From: Ectobacillus ponti
GTDB lineage: Bacteria > Bacillota > Bacilli > Bacillales > Bacillaceae_G
NCBI RefSeq assembly: GCF_024294785.1
Contig: NZ_JANCLT010000005.1
Location: forward strand, 286,652-350,651
DNA length: 64,000 bases
Direction: 5' to 3'
Shown: positions 8,393-16,737 of the stretch, piece after piece
Numbering within the stretch: the stretch's first letter is position 1
Layout of the letters: each line of letters starts with the position of its first letter
Position numbers and translations under genes: made by a program
The notes under the pieces: model-generated
What the model saw: only the letters and a program-made list of their open reading frames with translations
What the model was told of the DNA's origin: nothing
The model's database searches: none

Positions 8393-8430
8393 GGCTGTTC
8401 CTCTCAAGTGAGAGGAAGCCGTCTTGTTTT
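8393..8430. terminator. Terminator-like stem-loop upstream of glgB
   Basis: GGCTgttCCTCTC (8393-8405) pairs with GAGAGGaAGCC (8410-8420) around an AAGT loop and is followed by GTCTTGTTTT. No gene ends here on the plus strand, so this may be an attenuator in the glgB leader or an isolated insulator. It is 130 bases before the glgB start. The rest of 8330-8551 shows no gene. Confidence 0.5.
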
Positions 8431-8551
8431 GAAGAAAATTGGAAAAAATTAGAGATGGAGTTGCTTATTGGGGGGCAGAAAGCAGTAGGGCAATCCTGCT
8501 GAATGATATTCTGAAGCATTCAATTTTTTATTAAGGAAAGGAGGCTGCATC

Positions 8552-10546
8552 ATGAATCAGGAATACCGAATTTTACAAATAGATCCATATTTGAAATCGT
8601 TTGCTGCTGACATTGCACTGCGGATGAACCGCTACAAAACGCACAGACGCCGTCTTGTTGAAGACGGCCAATCGATTTCTTCCTTTGCCAACGGCCATCT
8701 GTATTTCGGTTTTCATGCTACAGAAGCCGGCTGGGCATACAGAGAGTGGGCTCCCAATGCGCAAGCCATTTCCCTCATTGGAGATTTCAACGAATGGAAT
8801 CCTGAAAATCATCGGCTGAAGCGGCTGGAAAATGGCGTGTGGGAGCTGCTCGTTACAGGAGACTTGCCCCATGGTTCAAGGGTTAGACTGAAGCTGAAAG
8901 CCAACGGACATACATACGACCGCATCCCGCTGTATTGTAAAAGAGTGGTGCAGGACCCAGATTCAAACGTATTTGACGGGATGATCTGGAGTCCGCCTCT
9001 TCCCTATGAGTGGCGGCATGAAGCGTTTTTGCCGCAGCGGCCGCTTTATATTTATGAATGCCATATTGGCATGTCCGGCGAAAAAGAGGGGGTATCCTCT
9101 TTTTTGGAGTTCGCGGATCACGTGTTGCCCCGCATTCACAAGCTGGGCTATACAGCAATTCAAATCATGGCAATCATGGAGCATCCCTATTATGGCTCCT
9201 TTGGATATCAGGTTTCCAACTTCTTTGCCGTATCCTCCCGCTTCGGCACACCTGAGGAATTCAAGCTGCTTGTAGACCGGGCCCACAGCATGGGAATCGC
9301 AGTCATTATGGATTTAGTACACTCACATACTGTGAAAAATACAGTGGAGGGATTGGCGGAGTTTGATGGAACTGACTATCAATTTTGCCATCAAGGGAAC
9401 AGGGGGCATCATCCTGATTGGCATACACGCTTATTTAATTATGGGAAGCCGGAGGTGCAGCATTTTTTATTGTCCAATGTGAAATATTGGCTGACGGAAT
9501 ACCGCTTGGACGGCTTTCGTTTTGATGGTGTGACCTCTATGCTGTATCATCACCGGGGGAGAGGAGTTTCATTCGATGCCTATCATAAATACTTTTCCAT
9601 GAACGCCGATTTGGAGGCCATTGCATATTTGCAGCTGGCTGCGGAGCTTGCAAAGGAAATCAACCCGAATTGCATGCTGATTGCGGAAGATATGAGCGGG
9701 ATGCCGGGGATGTGTCTGCCTATTGCGGATGGGGGCATCGGCTTTGATTATCGTCTTGGCATGGGGCTGCCTGACCTGCTTATTAAAATGATGAGAATAA
9801 AGGATGAGCACTGGCATTTGGGATCATTGTGGCATGAATTAACAAACCGCCGGCCACTGGAAAAAGTGATTGGCTATACCGAGTCGCATGACCAAGCCAT
9901 TGTGGGCGACAAGACGCTGATGCACTGGCTGGCAGATCAAGATGTATATTGGCATATGAGCAAGGGCGACCATCATGAGAGAACGGAGAGGGCTATATCC
10001 TTGCATAAACTCCTGCGCTTTATTACCTGTACGGCGGGCGGCGAGGGATATCTCAACTTTATGGGAAATGAATTTGGCCACCCTGAATGGATTGATTTTC
10101 CGCGTGAGGGCAATGGCTGGAGCTACAAATATGCAAGACGGCAATGGAGTCTGGCGGATGATGCAGGTCTGAAGTACGAGTATCTTGCACACTTTGATGC
10201 AGCTATGCTGAGTTTCTTGAAGAGAGAGGGGCTGCATCAAGAGCCTGCGCAGCTTCTATATATTCATGAGTCCGATAAAATAGTGGCATTCATCAAGGGG
10301 CGGTATACCTTTTTGTTCAATTTCCATGCGGAAAACAGCTATGTACATAAGCTGGAGGATCCGTCCTCGTTTCAGCTTGTATTTCATAGCGCCTGGCAGC
10401 AGTTCGGCGGCTTTGTGGATGATGCACTGAACACTGGCTTGCTTCGTGAGGATGGGGCAGTGGTGGACCGGCGGACGGCAGTGGTGCTGGAGAAAGTGCA
10501 GAAGGGACTGCAGTATCCAAGGGAGAATCATGTATTTCCTGCCTAA
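8552..10546 (+). CDS. glgB: 1,4-alpha-glucan branching enzyme, eukaryote-like type
   Basis: A 664-residue GH13 enzyme that moves alpha-1,4-glucan chains to alpha-1,6 branch points. An N-terminal CBM48 domain (AYREWAPNAQAISLIGDFNEWN, about 62-83) is followed by the barrel. Catalytic residues are Asp325 (YRLDGFRFDGVTSM), Glu379 (IAEDMSGMP) and Asp447 (TESHDQA). Segments such as GFRFDGVTSMLYHHRG, GGEGYLNFMGNEFGHPEWID and SYKYARRQWSL are those of animal and fungal GBE1 and of a bacterial subgroup, not of usual Bacillus GlgB. AAAGGAGG precedes the ATG. No glgC, glgD, glgA or glgP is nearby. Confidence 0.88.
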   Translation: MNQEYRILQIDPYLKSFAADIALRMNRYKTHRRRLVEDGQSISSFANGHLYFGFHATEAGWAYREWAPNAQAISLIGDFNEWNPENHRLKRLENGVWELLVTGDLPHGSRVRLKLKANGHTYDRIPLYCKRVVQDPDSNVFDGMIWSPPLPYEWRHEAFLPQRPLYIYECHIGMSGEKEGVSSFLEFADHVLPRIHKLGYTAIQIMAIMEHPYYGSFGYQVSNFFAVSSRFGTPEEFKLLVDRAHSMGIAVIMDLVHSHTVKNTVEGLAEFDGTDYQFCHQGNRGHHPDWHTRLFNYGKPEVQHFLLSNVKYWLTEYRLDGFRFDGVTSMLYHHRGRGVSFDAYHKYFSMNADLEAIAYLQLAAELAKEINPNCMLIAEDMSGMPGMCLPIADGGIGFDYRLGMGLPDLLIKMMRIKDEHWHLGSLWHELTNRRPLEKVIGYTESHDQAIVGDKTLMHWLADQDVYWHMSKGDHHERTERAISLHKLLRFITCTAGGEGYLNFMGNEFGHPEWIDFPREGNGWSYKYARRQWSLADDAGLKYEYLAHFDAAMLSFLKREGLHQEPAQLLYIHESDKIVAFIKGRYTFLFNFHAENSYVHKLEDPSSFQLVFHSAWQQFGGFVDDALNTGLLREDGAVVDRRTAVVLEKVQKGLQYPRENHVFPA

Positions 10547-10721
10547 GTTATGTAATGATGCAGAAGGTCATGAATAGAATTTTCATATATTTTCCGTATA
10601 TAAAGATAGTTAAGTGGTACATTACATGAGTTTCTTGATAAAATATAGCCATACAGAGAACAGTGGAACAGCAGTCTGTTTCTTGCAACAATCTATGTGT
10701 CCTGTTGCCGGAAGGCTGTGT

Positions 10722-10745
10722 AACCGGTACGGCAGCCGGTTTTTA
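10722..10745 (+). terminator. Probable terminator after glgB
   Basis: AACCGG and CCGGTT enclose an 8-base loop and are followed by five T. It lies about 175 bases past the glgB stop. The space between holds no supportable gene. Confidence 0.55.
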
Positions 10746-10801
10746 AAGCAGGCTATGAAGGAAGCAGAATTATAAATGCCGGCCAGGGAGTCTGAGGGAA
10801 T

Positions 10802-10830
10802 AAAAAGCCGGCGGAACCGCCGGCTTTTTA
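10802..10830. terminator. Strong symmetrical terminator
   Basis: AAAAAGCCGGCGG and CCGCCGGCTTTTT form a 13-bp stem with an AA loop. It precedes the TetR pseudogene directly. Confidence 0.9.
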
Positions 10831-10842
10831 TGGGATATACAG

Positions 10843-11382
10843 ATGAGTGATCATACGTTTTACAGCAACACGCTTGATGATTGGATAAGGTTAATATGCA
10901 GTCCATCCGGCATCTGCTGTAATCACAGTTCCGTTTACAAACACTATCAATATAAAGAAGATTTGCTGGAGGGGCTTATGGAAGATGTGCTTGCGGATTT
11001 GGCTGTTTCATACCGGGAACCGTACAGAAACCAGGCTCACTTGGAAATCGGCAAGCTGACAGCCTCTGCCATTAAAATCTTTGAACATGTAGAGAGGCAT
11101 GCCAAGCTCTATACACTAGTCATAGAAGCACGGGCTCTGCCTGGTTTTCAAAATCGGATTGGAGATGTGCTGAGAGATTTAATTCTGCAGGACTTACATA
11201 GCTATTCTCTGCCTGCCAAAATGAATCGTGAATTGTAAGGAAGCTATCATGCCTACTCCATTTTAGGCATGATTACAGAGTGGGTGGAAGGCGGATTTAG
11301 ATACAGCACCGCATATATGGCAGAACAGCTGTTGGAAATTCTTAAAATAAGCCCGGCAACCGCATCATCTGTTGCAAAGTAG
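10843..11382 (+). pseudogene. Decayed TetR family regulator
   Basis: The middle reads as a TetR protein after the recognition helix: SSVYKHYQYKEDLLEGLMED followed by a helical ligand domain (IKIFEHVERHAKLYTLVIEA). An in-frame TAA at 11236-11238 cuts it, yet the same frame continues with YHAYSILGMITEWVEGGFRY and AEQLLEILKIS to a TAG at 11382, as a TetR C-terminus should. The DNA-binding part is also broken: MQSIRHLL, which would fit the helix before, is in another frame at about 10894-10920, and the first 30 residues are missing. At least one nonsense mutation, one frameshift and a 5' loss are therefore visible. Confidence 0.7.
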
Positions 11383-11503
11383 ATTTGTAGTGCAGTGCAA
11401 TTATGATAGAGCAATAGAAAAAAAGAGCGAAACGAGGGTGGGCTTTGTAGAAATTCCTGCTTCTTTGTCATCTATCTCAGGCTGGAATATTTATGGAATA
11501 GGA

Positions 11504-11711
11504 TGGTACAATTAATAAAAGCTATCATTCAGATTTTTCAGAAAGAAACGGTGGGACAGCCAGTCTGAAGATAGGAACAACGAGTCAGAACTGGAGGATG
11601 GATTGCGCTTCAGATTGGAGAAGACCAGTGTTATAAGGCGGTGCAGGCGAGGCGGGTTCATCAGCTCCTGCTTCATCACAGCACCGCCCCACTTGAGAAG
11701 GGGGAAGGCAA
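11504..11711 (+). promoter_or_regulatory. Extended -10 promoter and long structured leader of the acyl-CoA ligase gene
   Basis: TGGTACAAT (11504-11512) is an extended -10 with no good -35. Transcripts would carry a leader of about 190 bases. Near its end GGCGGTGC (11637-11644) pairs with GCACCGCC (11681-11688), closing a 36-base internal region only 23 bases before the start codon. No known riboswitch class is recognised. The stretch 11383-11503 shows nothing else. Confidence 0.5.
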
Positions 11712-13283
11712 ATGGGCATAACGATTGGCAAAATCTTTGATCTCACGGTGAAAAGGTACCCGCAGAAGGAAGCGCTTTATGATGTCCGGAAAAACGTCCG
11801 CTTCACCTACAGCGAGTGGAGCAGAGAGGTGAACAAGCTGGCCAATGCCCTCCTGCAAGAGGGAGTCGGCAAAGGGGACCGGGTTTCCACCTTCTTGTTT
11901 AATACAGAGGAACTGGCAACAGTGTTTCTTGCCTGCGCCAAAATCGGAGCCGTGTTCAATCCAATTAACTTTCGCCTGATGGGGGAGGAGGTGGCCTATA
12001 TTCTGGCGGATGCCGAGCCGAAGGTGGTTCTGTTTGAAAAAGCGCTTGAGCCGGTCGTCTCCAGCATTGAAAGCCGGTTTCCCCGCACCGCATTTTGGTT
12101 TATTGATGAGGCAGCGCCTGCTTATGCGGCAAGCTATCGTGAAAAGGTGGAAGCAGCTTCAGACCAGGACATGTCTGCCAAGGTGCACGAGGATGACCTG
12201 TATGCCATCATGTATACGAGCGGAACAACAGGCCGGCCGAAGGGAGTGATGCATCTGCATCGGGACATGCTGGAGCAAAGCGTACTCCTCATCAATGCCA
12301 CAAAGCTGCACCGGGATGACGTTGGCCTTGTGGCAGCTCCGATGTTTCATTGCGCCGAGCTTCATTGCGCCTTTTTGCCGCGTGTGCATGTGGGCGCAAA
12401 GCATGTGATTCTGCATCAGTTTGAACCGAAACAAGCACTGCAGGCCATTGAATCAGAAGGAGTGACAAAGCTGTTTGCCGCTCCTACAATGTGGAATATG
12501 CTGCTTCAGGAGGATTTGGGCAGCTATCGGCTAAACAGCTTGAAGCTTGGCCTCTACGGGGCAGCCCCAATGGCGCCTGCCTTGGTCCGTGCCTGCCGTG
12601 ACCAGCTGGGCATTTCTCTTGTGCAGGCCTACGGGATGACAGAAATGGGGCCTGCCATCACCTTGTTGTCCGAGGAAGACCAGCTGACGAGGGCTGGTTC
12701 CGCCGGCCAAGCCTGTCTGAACCATGAAATCAGGGTGGTCCGTCCACGGGAGGATGGCCCGTCAGATCCGGATGATATTCTGCCGCCTGGAGAGAACGGG
12801 GAAATTATCGTTCAAGGCCCGTGTATGATGACCGGTTATTTTAACCGCAGGGAAGCGACGGAGAAAGCGATGTTTAAAGGCTGGTACCATTCCGGGGATA
12901 TCGGATATTTGGATGAAGACGGCTATCTTTGGGTCAAGGATAGAGTAGATGATATGATTATTTCGGGAGGAGAAAACATCTATCCGCGCGAAGTGGAGGA
13001 CGTCCTGTACGAGCATAAGGGCGTTTTGGATGTTGCCATTATCGGGGAGCCTGATGACAGATGGGGCGAGCGTGTGACGGCGTTTGTCGTCTTAAAAGAC
13101 CCGTCCGTGACGGAACAGGAGCTGGATGAGCTCTGTAAGAACAGCGACAGGCTTGCGAACTACAAGCGTCCGCGGAAATATATGTTTGTGGAAGCGCTTC
13201 CGAGGAATGCGAGCGGAAAAATCCAGAAGTTTATGCTGAGACAGAAGCTGGAGGAACTGAGAAGCGGCGGATGGCGCGCTTGA
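11712..13283 (+). CDS. Acyl-CoA synthetase (fatty acid-CoA ligase family)
   Basis: A 523-residue ANL-superfamily enzyme that activates a carboxylic acid with ATP and loads it on CoA. The P-loop-like motif YTSGTTGRPKGVMHLHRDM is near residue 168. The motif AYGMTEMGP is in the core, and GWYHSGDIGYLDEDGYLWVKDR with DDMIISGGENIYPREVE forms the hinge. The C-terminal PRNASGKIQKFMLR carries the catalytic Lys. AAGGGGGAAGG precedes the ATG. The set of motifs fits medium- or long-chain fatty acid ligases such as the YhfL/LcfB group. The exact acid is unknown. The gene is alone in its unit. Confidence 0.88.
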   Translation: MGITIGKIFDLTVKRYPQKEALYDVRKNVRFTYSEWSREVNKLANALLQEGVGKGDRVSTFLFNTEELATVFLACAKIGAVFNPINFRLMGEEVAYILADAEPKVVLFEKALEPVVSSIESRFPRTAFWFIDEAAPAYAASYREKVEAASDQDMSAKVHEDDLYAIMYTSGTTGRPKGVMHLHRDMLEQSVLLINATKLHRDDVGLVAAPMFHCAELHCAFLPRVHVGAKHVILHQFEPKQALQAIESEGVTKLFAAPTMWNMLLQEDLGSYRLNSLKLGLYGAAPMAPALVRACRDQLGISLVQAYGMTEMGPAITLLSEEDQLTRAGSAGQACLNHEIRVVRPREDGPSDPDDILPPGENGEIIVQGPCMMTGYFNRREATEKAMFKGWYHSGDIGYLDEDGYLWVKDRVDDMIISGGENIYPREVEDVLYEHKGVLDVAIIGEPDDRWGERVTAFVVLKDPSVTEQELDELCKNSDRLANYKRPRKYMFVEALPRNASGKIQKFMLRQKLEELRSGGWRA

Positions 13284-13320
13284 GGGCGGATGCAGCGGAA
13301 TCAAGTAACAGCTGTCAGGA

Positions 13321-13342
13321 GGGCAAAATATGCCCTTTTTTT
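13321..13342 (+). terminator. Terminator of the acyl-CoA ligase gene
   Basis: GGGCA and TGCCC around AAATA are followed by eight T. Confidence 0.88.
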
Positions 13343-13545
13343 TCTGCCCCCCTAGATGTAATGAAGCATCTGCTGTTGGCCGGAGTATTGTGCAGAACCC
13401 ATAAGGTCTGTCTGTTGATTCTAAAACAAGCCCGCACCTGTTCTCCTTTTCTGTGATAAAATGAAGGAAAAGCGCTGCAGCATTTGAGCGGCCGGCGCAT
13501 CTCAAATAAGTGGAACAGGGAAAAGGTTTCAGGGGGAGAAGAGAA

Positions 13546-13740
13546 ATGAAATTTGCTCTTGTATTGGTCGTGATCATCGGCGTGGTTTCACTCGTGAGCA
13601 CAATTCTTGTGGCGAACCGGGTAGAGGCGGAATACAGCAAGTCTGTAAAGCGAAATCTCACCAATCTGACTCTTATGTATGTGCTGTTGTTTCTGGTGCT
13701 TTCTGTCGGCATTGTATGGTACATAGTTGGAGTCAGGTAA
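13546..13740 (+). CDS. Small two-helix membrane protein, unknown function
   Basis: A 64-residue protein with two hydrophobic segments (FALVLVVIIGVVSLVSTILV and LMYVLLFLVLSVGIVWYIV) around a charged loop (EAEYSKSVKRNLTN). The ATG at 13546 has AGGGGGAGAAGAG upstream; the frame extends 12 codons further without a ribosome site. I do not recognise the family. It stands alone between the acyl-CoA ligase terminator and the nitroreductase. Confidence 0.65.
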   Translation: MKFALVLVVIIGVVSLVSTILVANRVEAEYSKSVKRNLTNLTLMYVLLFLVLSVGIVWYIVGVR

Positions 13741-13896
13741 CTGCTTTGCAGCAACAGACAGCCTTGCAGAATTCCATTGCCGGGAATACATTTGAAGAGG
13801 GGCAGCCCGTACCGGCAAGCAGGTTGTCGGTAAACGGGACATAATAGTCGAGAGAGGCTCCATGTTGCATTGTGCAGGAAAAGGACGTGTGGATGT

Positions 13897-14799
13897 ATGA
13901 TAGAAGTATTTACAGTGCCATTGGCAGAAGTCGTACGGGCAAGGTCATCAGTCCGGGCTTACCATCGTGAGCCAATTGCGAAAGAGGTGCTGCATCAGCT
14001 GGAGACTTATATGGAGCAGGCGCGCGGCAAAGTGAAAGCCGGCATTCGTCTGGAGATGATTGATGTTCCCAGCCTGGAGCAGGAGAAGGGTGTGAAACTC
14101 GGCACATACGGAGTGATTCGCGGCACTTCCACCTTTATTGTTCCCGCAGTACAACGGGCCGAAATGGATTTGGAGCATATGGGCTATATCATGGAGCATG
14201 CTGTTTTGTATGCTGCGTCCCTTGGACTGGGAACGTGCTGGCTCGGGGGGACGTTCACGCGAAGTGAGTTCGGGAAGGCATTGGAAATTCGTGAGGGAGA
14301 GTACATCCCGGCCATCATCGCACTGGGCTACCCGCGCGGGGGGCGGGATCTTCTCGGATCGCTGATGCGGGCCGCGGCAGGCTCAAAGTCACGCAAGCCA
14401 TGGCAGGATGTATTTTTCGACCGCGCCTTCACCCATCCGCTCACTCCAGAGGAAGCGGGAGCATTTGCCCAAGTGCTGGAGCTGGTGCGGTTGGCGCCGT
14501 CTGGCTCAAACAAGCAGCCGTGGCGCATCGTGCGGGATCGAGACCGGTATCATTTCTATTTGGCCCACACAAAGGGCTACTCCTCTTCGCGCGGCTTCAG
14601 CCCGCAGCGCATTGATATCGGCATTGCCATGTGCCATTTCGAGCTGGCAGCGGAGGAGCTGGGAGAGCAGGGAAGGTGGGTGCGGCAGGAGCCCCATGGA
14701 GCTATGGCACCCCCGGATACAGAATATGTCATCAGCTGGATGCAGGAGGGTCCCGAAGGTCCGCCAGCGGCCGTTAAGCAGCAATCCCTGCAAAAATAA
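13897..14799 (+). CDS. Nitroreductase family (TM-nitroreductase type) protein
   Basis: A flavin-dependent fold of about 300 residues. The N-terminal ARSSVRAYHREPIAKEVL is the usual FMN-binding start of nitroreductases. GLGTCWLGGTFTRSEF and the late LVRLAPSGSNKQPWRIVRD are signatures of the putative TM-nitroreductase group, in which two half-domains are joined in one chain. The ATG at 13897 follows GGAAAAGGA at an 11-base spacing; a start 9 codons upstream is also possible. The natural substrate is unknown. The gene ends at a bidirectional terminator shared with the spore cluster. Confidence 0.8.
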   Translation: MIEVFTVPLAEVVRARSSVRAYHREPIAKEVLHQLETYMEQARGKVKAGIRLEMIDVPSLEQEKGVKLGTYGVIRGTSTFIVPAVQRAEMDLEHMGYIMEHAVLYAASLGLGTCWLGGTFTRSEFGKALEIREGEYIPAIIALGYPRGGRDLLGSLMRAAAGSKSRKPWQDVFFDRAFTHPLTPEEAGAFAQVLELVRLAPSGSNKQPWRIVRDRDRYHFYLAHTKGYSSSRGFSPQRIDIGIAMCHFELAAEELGEQGRWVRQEPHGAMAPPDTEYVISWMQEGPEGPPAAVKQQSLQK

Positions 14800-14806
14800 A
14801 CCAAAC

Positions 14807-14846
14807 AAAAGCATCACCTGCCGTTTTGGATAGGTGATGCTTTTGT
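14807..14846. terminator. Bidirectional terminator
   Basis: AAAAGCATCACCT pairs with AGGTGATGCTTTT, giving a 13-bp stem with A and T runs. It serves the nitroreductase and the convergent germination-like gene. Confidence 0.9.
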
Positions 14847-14856
14847 GTTTCAGCAT

Positions 14857-15093
14857 TTATATCACACTCGCCTTAGAGGAAGGAGAATCCAGAACATCGG
14901 GATCGGTCACTGTAGAAATCGGGATGTTGATCAGCACAAAGTCACCGTTCTCCTCACCGAAGCCATAGTTGCGTTTTTCTGATACGAACGAATCCACCTG
15001 CAGGTAAGGACCGACTACGGCAGAGGAATCGTGGTCCACTACATTAATCTTCATGCCTAAAAAGTTGACAATCATTGGCGCGAAATTCAACAT
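14857..15093 (-). CDS. GerPA/GerPF-like spore protein
   Basis: A 78-residue protein with the layout of the small GerP proteins: a hydrophobic N-terminus (FAPMIVNFLGMKINVV), a central Gly/Asn-rich part (RNYGFGEENGDFVLINIPIS) and the late TDPDVLDSPS, which resembles the D-x-D-x-x-D ending of GerPA/GerPF. The ATG at 15093 is 8 bases after GGGGAGG. Known GerP proteins help germinants cross the spore coat. It lies two bases after the related gene at 15096-15353, so both form one unit. Assignment is by pattern, without alignment. Confidence 0.65.
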   Translation of the reverse strand: MLNFAPMIVNFLGMKINVVDHDSSAVVGPYLQVDSFVSEKRNYGFGEENGDFVLINIPISTVTDPDVLDSPSSKASVI

Positions 15094-15095
15094 GG

Positions 15096-15353
15096 TCACT
15101 TCCTCCCCACATGTGGCGCATTGGATTCAAAGGATGCCAGAGAATCCAGCTGATCGCGGTCATCCACAGCGCTCCGTGTTGCAACAAAGTCGCTGCCATC
15201 TCCAAAGTTTTGGCCGTAGCCTTGATTCTTTTTATCGGAATTATGCCAATCGGCCAGCAAATTTTGTCCGATGTTCACTGCCGAAGCATTTTCAAAGGAA
15301 TTTATCTTCAACAGAAAAATATTAATATTAACGTAAGGTACTGGTGCAGGCAT
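15096..15353 (-). CDS. GerPA/GerPF-like spore protein
   Basis: An 85-residue protein starting MPAPVPYVNINIFLLKI after AAAGGAGGTG. It shows the central NIGQNLLADWHNSDKKNQGY (compare SEKRNYGFGEENGD in its neighbour) and the tail AVDDRDQLDSLASF, again the acidic ending of the GerPA/GerPF group. It is the first gene of a two-gene minus-strand unit, divergent from the Hsp20-like gene. A sporulation-specific promoter is expected in 15354-15428 but I could not pin one down. Confidence 0.65.
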   Translation of the reverse strand: MPAPVPYVNINIFLLKINSFENASAVNIGQNLLADWHNSDKKNQGYGQNFGDGSDFVATRSAVDDRDQLDSLASFESNAPHVGRK

Positions 15354-15428
15354 CGAAAGGCCCACCTCCTTTTTTATCTTCAAGTATATGTCTCTCTGTG
15401 AAATTTATGATGGATGAGGAGGGAAGCT

Positions 15429-16001
15429 GTGGACACGGAAAAAATAAAGCAACTGATGGACTTGGCATCAAACATATACGGAACGAGCTTTTGGAAGGAT
15501 ATCTTTGAACCGGGCGCCATGAATTCTTTTATGGGTGACGGAGCAGAGAAGCTGGAGGCGTTAAAGAACATGATGGGCAGCACCTCTCCACAGGGGCAGG
15601 CACCTGAGGCCGGCCAACGGGCATATCAAGGATCGGCTTCAGAACCAAGCACAGCTCCAGCGCCGGCTTTGGAGAACACTCCGCAGTTCCCGCTGGCAGA
15701 TATCATTAAAAAAGACGGGAAGGTCATCGTCCTGATTGACCTGCCCGGCATCAATAAAGAAGATGTGCAGCTGATGATGAACCGAAATCATTTGGTGATA
15801 AAAGGGACTCCAAAATCAAAAGTAAAGGAAAGTGATGTGGAAATTGTGCTGTATGAAAGAAAGCATGGGCCGTTTGAGCGCCGCATCCTGCTGCCGGAAC
15901 CGACAGACGGCAGCAACATTACAGCGAAATTTCATAATGGCGTCCTTCAGGTAAGCTATCCCATTATGGAGCAAACGGGCGAGATCATTCCCATTGATTG
16001 A
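15429..16001 (+). CDS. Hsp20/alpha-crystallin-like protein, probably spore associated
   Basis: A 190-residue protein. The GTG at 15429 is 5-6 bases after GGAGGG. The first 100 residues are a Gln/Pro/Ala-rich arm. The last 90 are an alpha-crystallin domain (KVIVLIDLPGINKEDVQLMM, NHLVIKG, GPFERRILLPEP, ITAKFHNGVLQVSYP). Its length and place among germination-like genes resemble CotP-type coat proteins more than general heat-shock chaperones. No heat-shock operator is seen upstream. Confidence 0.7.
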   Translation: MDTEKIKQLMDLASNIYGTSFWKDIFEPGAMNSFMGDGAEKLEALKNMMGSTSPQGQAPEAGQRAYQGSASEPSTAPAPALENTPQFPLADIIKKDGKVIVLIDLPGINKEDVQLMMNRNHLVIKGTPKSKVKESDVEIVLYERKHGPFERRILLPEPTDGSNITAKFHNGVLQVSYPIMEQTGEIIPID

Positions 16002-16003
16002 AG

Positions 16004-16228
16004 CTATTTTTTCAAGCTCAGGCTATCCGCCATGTCGGTATCGTCGACAAACGAGATGGGGATGTGGATCTCTACGCTGTCGGCATTTTGTTCGCCAAAC
16101 CCTTCGTTTTTATGGGTGCTGTTGTTCCGGTTCAGAATCATGTTTGAGCCTGTGGATAGATTGCTGCCGTGTTCCATCGTATTCACTTTTATATACTTCA
16201 GGTTGATGACTGAAGGGATAAAAAACAT
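16004..16228 (-). CDS. GerPA/GerPF-like spore protein
   Basis: A 74-residue protein that begins after GGAAGGAGGAAGG. It shares with the two genes at 14857-15353 the pattern of a hydrophobic start, NNSTHKNEGFGEQNADSVEI in the middle and a VDDTDMADSLS tail. It converges on the Hsp20-like gene with a gap of two bases, so no terminator fits between them. It is divergent from the GerPC-like gene. Confidence 0.65.
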   Translation of the reverse strand: MFFIPSVINLKYIKVNTMEHGSNLSTGSNMILNRNNSTHKNEGFGEQNADSVEIHIPISFVDDTDMADSLSLKK

Positions 16229-16335
16229 GCTGCCTTCCTCCTTCCTTTTGGCTGTTGATGAGAATCATGGACATGTTCCGGGGGAGCGGACATATACTGA
16301 ATAACAGAAACTGTCCATAGAAGCGGGGACTTACT

Positions 16336-16737
16336 ATGCTATTTAAAAAAATATTCTCTTCCTCCCAGGAAGATGACAAATACAGCAAGCTTGAACAGAA
16401 GCTGCAGGCACTGGAGCTGGAGCTGCAAAAGCTGCAGCTCTTGGAGGAGAAGTGGGAGACAAAGGAGGAGAAGACTGTGCAGCCTCCTGTTGTCATTGAA
16501 AGAGTCCATATTGATAAAGTGGTATTTGATAAATTCGAACTGAATAATAATTTTGGCCAGCTTGGCATTAAGGAGCTGAAGGGAAAGCTGAATATTGGCG
16601 CAACCTATGGCAGTGATATGTTCCAGCCTGAAGAAGAGGCTAAGCCGCAGCAGGAGAAAAGCAAAGAGAAAGCAGAGAAGCCCGCAAAAGACGGGCCTGC
16701 CGTTAACATCCGGTCAAGAGGGACAAGTTTCACCTAG
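16336..16737 (+). CDS. GerPC-like spore germination protein
   Basis: A 133-residue protein. Residues about 17-45 form a coiled coil (SKLEQKLQALELELQKLQLL). The segment VFDKFELNNNFGQLGIKELK followed by GKLNIGATYG is the hallmark I associate with GerPC, where a similar strand pattern ends in LEGTLNIGL. The tail is Lys/Glu/Pro-rich. The protein is shorter than the classic GerPC (about 200). Its stop shares the four bases CTAG (16734-16737) with the stop of the convergent DUF421 gene. Confidence 0.6.
   Translation: MLFKKIFSSSQEDDKYSKLEQKLQALELELQKLQLLEEKWETKEEKTVQPPVVIERVHIDKVVFDKFELNNNFGQLGIKELKGKLNIGATYGSDMFQPEEEAKPQQEKSKEKAEKPAKDGPAVNIRSRGTSFT

Noticed and set aside
10627-10773. A 48-codon frame after glgB
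   Set aside because: It has no ribosome site and runs through a terminator-like hairpin.
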